Assembly: GCF_051020765.1 (NCBI RefSeq)
Contig: NC_134935.1
Coordinates: forward strand, 17,175,579-17,239,578
Source of the DNA: Lasioglossum baleicum
Lineage: Eukaryota > Arthropoda > Insecta > Hymenoptera > Halictidae
DNA: 64,000 nucleotides
Direction of reading: 5' to 3'
Shown: piece after piece, positions 56,917-64,000 of the stretch
Layout of the letters: the number at the start of each line of letters is the position of its first letter
Numbering within the stretch: position 1 is the first letter of the stretch
Notes under the pieces: model-generated
Databases searched by the model: none
What the model was told of the DNA's origin: nothing
The model's input: the letters and a program-made list of their open reading frames with translations, nothing else
Position numbers and translations under genes: made by a program

Positions 56917-59900
56917 TGCATATATGTATAATATTGTTGTTAAACGTTCCCCAAATGTTCCCGTCTTTCATAATTTCTCCTATATTATCGTTAGACACTG
57001 GAGAAATTTGTATTTGTCAGAACTTAACGAGCTAGACGCAATTTTCGCGATTCTCCTTTTCCTGTTCGCAATTTTTACACGCCGTTATTAAATATTCCAT
57101 AGCACCAGGTTCCCGGATCGTAGAAAGATGGTCCCTGTTAGGCTCGAGGCTGCTTATTAATTCTGCTTCGCTCGACGAGGACTCGGTTCGTCGCGGACGG
57201 TAATGAATTCCTCGCCGATGCGTTCAATTTAGCGACGGTGACGAGACACGTAGCTAGAACGCGAAAAGAATGCCAATATCTTCTCGTAAAAACTCGAAGA
57301 ATTCGGGAACGCCGAATTCTTGGCGCCTGCACGTCCGACGGAGAACACCGCGTCCCGGCATTCGTGCTACGCCTCTCTCTCTCTTCTATTTTTTCCTCTT
57401 TTATCTTCTACTCTCTTTCATTTTCTTGTCTTTCGTTTGTCGTTTCACCGTCGTTTCTAGTTCCCGCGCAATCGTTTCTAGTCGCGCGGATACGCGAGCG
57501 TAATTACGAACATCATAAGCTCAGAAAGAATGGACAAATTACCCTGCTGACATCTGACAGCGCAAAAGCAGTTGTACAATTTGTAGAAAAATTGTTGAAT
57601 TCACAACAAAGATTCGCAAATATTGAGTCACTTCTTAGTTTAAGTTAATGAGGTATAAGATCCGGGAAAGTTACTGTAATTTTCGCAATTGCCAATATTT
57701 CTTAATAAAAAAAATGGCCAAATATGTTTCAAAATATACTTTTTCGGGCACGACAGGTTTCATTGTAAAAGGTTCACACTCTTCGTAATGAAAAATTCGC
57801 TAAGTACAACTTTGTAAGTCCCTCGAACAACAGAGAAATATTGGTTCTGCAGAGGCCGCGGGATGTCTACTATATCTTCAGCAAACTCCAGCATCTTGCA
57901 ATAAAAAAATTAGCAGGCAAGCATGAAAACACAGCCTGCCGCACGCAAAAAGATTTACCGCTCAAACATCGCGAGTTCCGCAAAGAAAAATACACAGAGC
58001 ACGGAAAAATCCGCTTCCTGACGTGCTGTAAGCACGACAGGAGCGTGTAACGCCGTTCGAATGTAATCTATTCGAACGCTGCGAGCGTCCCTAGCGAAAC
58101 AAATGGAACAGTCGGCATCCAAGGGTTCCCGGGATAATCTCGGAAAAGCGGGATAAATAACCAGACGGCCCGTAGACCGAACAGTTTACACGTTTATATT
58201 TGGCTACCGATGCATTCTGCGATATTCCCGCGGGTTTTGCGAGACAGAGAAAGGGAGAGAGAGAGAGAGAGAGAGAGAGAAAGTGCGAGTGTCTGCGAGA
58301 AGATGCGTCATCAGTTCGCGAGGCTTTATCGCGCGCGCCACAAGCGGAAGTTCGCGAGGACGTTTTTCCGAGTTTTGGCTGGTGGCACACTAACGAAATT
58401 CAGCCGGGGTGTAACGACGCTCGACAAGGCCGCTATTACGCGAAATTCTGAGCTACGACCTTCGCGCGATCACTGTGGTGTAGGTCTAACTGCTTCCAGG
58501 AACGGGCCGACAACTGCCGACCCAGATACTCAGCATTCGCGAAAACCGTCTCGAATTTTGCGAATCCGCTCGCCAGAAAACAGGAATCGCCGAGGAAATG
58601 ATTAGTTTGCTTATAACACACGGTCGTTCTTTGATGCTGGCTCTTACAGGAAAATTGGTATGCATTTGTCTTAATAATTGCTGAACATCCGTTCACGGAA
58701 AAACAGAATAAAAGGCAAGTATACTCACGAAGAGGGTAATATTATTATGATAATGGGCCTCGACGTTCCCGGCTCGACGTTCTTCGTTTTTGGTTCTTGA
58801 ACGGGGACAAAGCACAAGCGGAGACGAAGCATTCCCATGGGACTCGGTCATGTGACGTTTTTAAAGCGTTCAGAGTCGACTCTCTGTCAAACGAAAGTTT
58901 ATCATACAGCGATGTTTTTTTTAAAGCCCAAACACATTGCTCTATTTAGGTAATCCTGTGAACGAACGTGCAGTTGCGTAAACAAAATCGTCAAGTTGAA
59001 AGCGCGACTAATTGTTTTAATCATTCGTTTCACCGTTGGCAGCGTTCTCTTGCAAAAGAAAGTTTGAACGAGCTTATTTTGTTGCGGTACAGCTCTCGCT
59101 TCTGCTCTCTGTTCTGTTTGCTACCCTGAGCCTGCAACAATAATTGTTTGAAACGTTCATTTTAACGTGGGCTGGAACTGTCACAACGAAGGAGAATAAT
59201 TTTTTTAAAAATCGTCTAGAGGAGTTGAAAATTTTTGATAAGTTGGATTTGATAAGTTTGGCCTGCATGACAAATTTTAAAAGTATTATATAATTAGTAT
59301 TAAGTTATATTAATATTATTTTAAAAAAAAATCATCGTCAACTGTTTCTAGCTCACCGAAGCGATTAACCAATTTTCGTTGTAATTCTATCCGCAGATCC
59401 GACGAATTGCAATTTCCCCAAAATTTGATTTAGCAATCATTCTAGTTTCTAAACAAATTTCAAGTCGCCCGGTCTAGTTCTGAAAAAGTTGTTCTCAAAG
59501 CGATTATCACAGTGGATCGCGCGCCCGCTAACTAATACAGTGATTGCTCTGCCGAAGACTATAACGTGTTCTGTGCAGACTTTCGAACGGTCCAGGCTTC
59601 ATCGCAGCGGGGTAAAATCAATTTTGGCCTTGCGCAGCTTCGGGCTGGCTGCGTATGAATTTCGAAAGCGCTTAAATAAAGAAGGCACCGCGCTCGCGAC
59701 GATAAACGGAGGCGGCGATGAATAAAACAGAACCGTTCCCCGACGAACACTTTGTTCGAGAGGTTGTCGCAGCGGCTTCGCGGTTCTTAATGCATCGATA
59801 AATCTCGAATGCCGCCGGTTCGTTCGTTCATTCGTTTGTTGGTCTCGCCGTGGTGAACACGTGTGCACAAGTCGCTCGATCCCGTCACACGTTTCTCGCT

Positions 59901-59960
59901 CGCTTAGGCTGCAGACGCCTAAGCACCGCGCCACTGTGAACACACATACTACTCGTCGCC
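56917..59960. other. Intergenic or intronic DNA
   Basis: A pyrimidine-rich stretch (57368-57440), a GA run (58250-58282) and a 9-bp-stem hairpin (CGTTCGAATGTAATCTATTC at 58053) are present. No supported gene. Confidence 0.55.
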
Positions 59961-60246
59961 GAAATTAGAATCGTCTTTTCATCGATTTCATTCCATGGAA
60001 ATCTCCCTCGTGCAATTCAGCCATCTGCTGGATAATTTTTCCGATTTCTTTTCCGATACACTAACGTTTTTTTATTTTCTTTGAACCAATACACCGTAGC
60101 AATTAATTAAGCAAATTAAAATTGTCTTTTCATCGATTTCTTTCCACAGAAATCTTTCTCGTGCAATTTAAGCATCCTCCTGATAATTTCTTCTGATTTT
60201 TGTTTTGATACAGCAACATTCTAAAATTTTCTTTGAACCAATGCAC
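59961..60246. repeat. ~151-bp tandem duplication
   Basis: Two units share GTCTTTTCATCGATTTC, CTCGTGCAATT, CTGATAATTT and TTTTCTTTGAACCAATACAC at an offset of about 151 bases. Identity is near 80 percent. A TTAA-flanked element begins at the end of the second unit. Confidence 0.82.
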
Positions 60247-60417
60247 TTAACCCTTACAGAAATTACTCATGTCTTCTTCGAGTAATTTCAATGCAAGAGA
60301 TTACATAAATTAAAATATTTAAACGGTTGAATTGTATCGATGCAAATTGCAATTGGTACAAATATTTTCTCCTTTCCAGAAGAGCAAGTTGCTGACTAAA
60401 TTTACGAGCAGGGTTAA
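60247..60417. mobile_element. piggyBac-type MITE, copy 3
   Basis: TTAACCCTTACAGAAATTAC opens the element and CGAGCAGGGTTAA closes it, TTAA to TTAA over 171 bases. The interior differs from the NPC2-intron copies, so it is a separate family or a very diverged copy. It abuts the end of a tandem duplication. Confidence 0.6.
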
Positions 60418-62063
60418 TACGGAAACGTCAACGATTTGATGAAGAGATTCTGTTGGGCAACTTCGTTCAGGAAGTCTACTCAACTTTCAAGGCAAAACGA
60501 ACCACCGTGGGACGACTGTCGAGCAATCTAGCTGTTTTTCTTCGGGCAGCTCTCTGTCAGCGGATGGTATCGGTCCGAAATGGTATCGCGTGACACGAAT
60601 CTGTCAATCTAGACACGAGAGTGACTCGTCTGGAAAGCAAAAGTTTTCGTCGTCCGGCACGCTCCGCAAGAAAATCAAGAAATATTGCCTGGGTAATCGA
60701 CGAGGATTCTCGGTGGGATTGGACTCTCTGACATGAACACGAGACTGAGAAAATGCAATTCTGGCGAAGAGATAAAATGCAAATATTTGGTCATCGCATA
60801 AGTCTGTTTCTTATCGCACGTCCCGCGCGGGCACCGTGTTTTGTTTAGGCAATCGTCTCACGGATTTCTCTCGTCAGTCTAAAATGTACATTCGAAATAT
60901 TTCAAACGACGTTTAGCATTTAAGGAAAATCACAAACTGAGCTCCTAGAAAATTTCTTGTGTACGCCGCATGAATTTCAAAAAGGTAAGCAAGCAGAAGA
61001 CGATGTCACATTAATAAGGGTGGTACTTTTCGAAATATAAGTAGATTTTAAATAATTGTGTTAAATTTTATTGCATAAAATTTTAGTTAATTCTTCTGTA
61101 TCATTAGTAAATTTCATGTCATATGTATTTCTTAGATTTATGTCAAAAAAATATCATGTTTAATTTGTATAATAACTGCATTTATATTTAATTGCATTAA
61201 TATTTCGTATTTCGTTGATTCTTGAAAATTAGTTTTCTTTTACTTCCTTTTACTTGCCTGTGTTTCGAGCAAAAATTCGAATGAATTACGAATCAGATTT
61301 TAGGAGGAAATATGAAGCTGGAACGCTGCGAGATTCTTCACGATGTTCGTGATTTTCATTTCGGAAACGCGGCAATTTGTTCGTAGACGAAGCGGCTAAC
61401 TAATCGTCGGTCACGGCTGCGAAAGCTGCGACCCCTGTCCTGTTTCGAGACCGCGAGGTCTCTAGGGTGTTAACGAATGTTTCCTATTAAACGAAACCAC
61501 ACGGGCCGCTTGCAATAATTAGCAGCGGCGGACTGTATGATTCCATATGGGGCATCGTTCTGGGATTTCTGACGATTCATAGAGAGAGATAGAGATATAG
61601 AGAAAGAGAGAGAGAGAGAGAGGGGGGGAGGGCGCCGCCTAACCCAGAGAGACCTCGAATGCTCGAAGGGTGCCGGAAAAGCCTCGGTTCTCGTGAATCA
61701 TGGTGGCCACGCGAAAACACCATAAAAATAATATGGTTGTGTCACGATAGGCCAAGCGTGACTCATCCTCCCACACGGCTCGCTGGAACAGTCGATCTTA
61801 CTTCTCGAGACTCGATCGATAAGCCATGGGGGCCATGGACTAGGGTGCCCCATCGACTGGGGTGCGCCTACCAATCACTCACGTGGAACGCGCATAGCTT
61901 AGGATGCTAACATTTCTCAGTGTTGCGAGATGACTGTTCAGATTATTGAGCACTGAGATCCATTGGATTGGTTATTGATAAAGTTAGACAAGCAATTAAT
62001 TACTAGTCGAGTTACTAGCAAAATTGTTGTGGACCTCGACCACTCTGTATAACCATTGCCATT
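60418..62063. other. Intergenic or intronic DNA
   Basis: Unremarkable except for a GA/GATA run with a G8 tail at 61580-61630. Confidence 0.55.
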
Positions 62064-62312
62064 ACCATTATCAAAAATACAGGAGCACAATGAACATAAA
62101 TGTCTTTTGCCTCGTAGAAAATTCTTGAGGAAGACAAAAGGGTCCAGAATCATCAGAGATGTACCACAAAATGGCCACTTTTAGTGGTCCATAAATCCAG
62201 CATCAACCATTACCAAAAATACAGGAGCACAATAAACATAAATGTCTTTTGCCTCGTAGGAAATTCTTGAGGGGAGAGAGAAGGGTTCTAAAATCATCGA
62301 AGACGTTAGAAA
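62064..62312. repeat. ~142-bp tandem duplication
   Basis: Units starting near 62064 and 62206 share AAAAATACAGGAGCACAAT, AACATAAATGTCTTTTGCCT and AAATTCTTGAGG at an offset of 142 bases. The first 80 bases are over 90 percent identical, then the similarity weakens. Confidence 0.88.
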
Positions 62313-64000
62313 AGTGGTATCTCAAGGGGGTGAACACTCCGCGTTCTTCTTCGAGGGTTGGATATATCTCTCGTTGTATCTCGAATTAATGGTCCCAGAG
62401 CGAAAACTGAGATCGATATCTCGCGCATCCCCGTTCGAACGAAGTGTGTCAGGCTCAGCCATCGCGGGCATAAATAATAGAATTACAGAGGAGAAGCAAT
62501 TGTCGTGAATTACCGCGAAATTTATGGTGGCTGGTGGGTGGTCCTTAAATGGCACTATCGTGGTCCCGCGACTGCCGCCCGCTGCGAGAGGAAAGAGACA
62601 GAGAGGGGGAGCGTGTTCCCTCTTTTTTCGTCGCGATCAATTCGAGAAATGAAGTTATTATCAAAATTGTCGAGAGAGAGAGAGAGGGGGGGTTCGTGGC
62701 GACACGTGGACAGGATGCGTCAGCGTTTAACCGCTAAGCCAATATAAATCCTACGTCCTGTCCGACCGGTGTCATAACACTCTACTCCTCCGCTGACAAA
62801 TACGAGCCTCTATATATTTTTTAATTAACACCGACGATCGTTAACCGGCCGGCAGAGTTTACTGCGAGCGGGTTGCCCATTCTCGATTTCCTGCGAGATA
62901 AATCGTCCACATGCGGGCAACGAATGCGACGCTTCCGGTCGTGGACCGCCTAGCTCTCTCTCTCTCTCGACTATCCTCTCTTAGATGTCTGATCTCTTAT
63001 CCCAACCTCGTCTCGGATCGAATCAAAATTTCGAGTGGCTCGCGCGCGGTTAACGACATAGCAGCTAATTCCAATCGAGACGTTCAGCTCGCGTTTACCG
63101 TCTTCGAGCAGCAGACTCCAAATGAGCGGTCGGGCTGATTGCCCCTACGCTGTTTGCTACCAAACGCTGCCAATCTTACCGAATTTTCTTGTTGAATGCC
63201 GCAAACATGGTACTCGCCTGTCGGCCGCTGTTAGACGAAATAGAACTTCTCCTCTGCTTCTTCTCCTTCTTCTTCTTTTGCTTCATCTAGACTGATCTTC
63301 AGCTAGCTGAAGTTGTTTGGTAGCGTCTCTATCCAAAAGGACAATCTCAAACACATCTACACAGTGGTGGCTCTACTTTCTACAGTGAAATAATTTTCTT
63401 TCTAATTTATTCTTGTGGGATCTTGCAAAAACAATTTAGCAGGACTATTTGTAATAACATGAAGGGTTCAACTACCACCTGTGGATGGATTAAATCCTTG
63501 AATTCGAGTTTTAATTAAGTGTCTTGAGTGATTCACAAAAACGACCTCGAACGGCCTTCAAAGACCAACATATGAGCGTTCATCACGCTATGGTCTGGGT
63601 TAGGTTTCGTTACTCATGGAAGGTCCTATAAGCATATCTGTAATTAAACAATAGACTCACTATAAAGAACAGGCTTGTAGGTCCTGAAAAAAAACAAACA
63701 CAAGTTAATGAACTCGAATCGCATCGACTTACTCATCGTTTTACCTCGAGTCTACGACTGTCCAGAAGCAGTAAGAGAGTTGCTCTTATTAGTGACTCAG
63801 GCGGACAGTACGTGTCACGTCCTCGCTCCGAGAGAGAGAGAGGGGCGGTGGGGTACGTGCAAACACGAAACGCGTGGCGGTGACTAACGAGAATCGAAAC
63901 GAATCGATATTAATCTGAATGCGGCGATACGTAACGGCCCGGAGGCTCGGTGTCCAGAGCCATTAATATTTATATACGAAATCGCTCTGGTATCTCTCGA
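62313..64000. other. Mixed DNA to the window edge
   Basis: GA runs at 62668 and 63828, CT run at 62955 and a CTT-rich acceptor-like tract (CTTCTTTTGCTTCATCTAG) at about 63270-63290. A gene beyond the right edge is possible; nothing coding is recognised. Confidence 0.5.

Overview
The window looks like a piece of an insect nuclear chromosome, most likely hymenopteran (bee, ant or wasp). Evidence: one intron-split gene with GT-AG junctions, a mariner transposase remnant, many short terminal-inverted-repeat elements with TA, TTAA or 8-bp target duplications, GA/CT microsatellites, and sharp switches between AT-rich and CpG-rich DNA. No bacterial operon, rRNA, CRISPR array or convincing tRNA was seen. 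Most long open frames lie in purine-rich, microsatellite or GC-rich DNA and are not genes.

Genes. The only complete protein-coding gene I can support is an NPC2/ML-domain secreted lipid-binding protein on the minus strand (coding exons 41389-41311, 38205-37898 and 36477-36394; 156 codons), with a poly(A) signal near 36139. A second, incomplete gene is suggested by a short minus-strand exon at 24877-24787: an ATG, a signal-peptide-like leader and a strong GTGAGT donor. Its later exons were not found. Weaker gene-like signals are a TATA box at 1628, a 26-codon ATG frame at 9164, a splice-acceptor-like tract at 16305, a membrane-segment frame at 25638-25850 and a possible terminal exon at 35463.

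Mobile elements. The window is dominated by non-autonomous DNA transposons. (1) A family with TAGACTGCGG ends, about 170-200 bp, in at least 15 intact or decayed copies and two sequence subfamilies. (2) An internally deleted mariner at 12010-12556 with perfect 27-bp inverted repeats, and a mariner-type MITE in NPC2 intron 1. (3) A long-TIR Tc1/mariner-type MITE at 44662-45003, apparently inserted into a TAGACTGCGG copy. (4) TTAA-flanked piggyBac-type MITEs, two inside NPC2 intron 2. (5) hAT-type MITEs (TAGGGG ends at 4808-4986; AGAGTTGGGCA ends at three sites). (6) A broken non-LTR retrotransposon 3' end near 30800-31105. (7) An 87-bp-arm foldback at 56645-56916.

Other structure. There are diverged tandem or near-tandem duplications (2704/3287, 22620/23125, 23946/24011, 26640/26845, 32400/33470, 32890/33155, 59961/60112, 62064/62206), a degenerate minisatellite at 50705-51110, and dispersed arrays of a TATCATA-type word at about 140-260, 9660-9770, 11865-12008 and 15120-15258. 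Three of those arrays are each interrupted by a transposon. The remainder reads as intergenic or intronic DNA of genes whose exons mostly lie outside the window.
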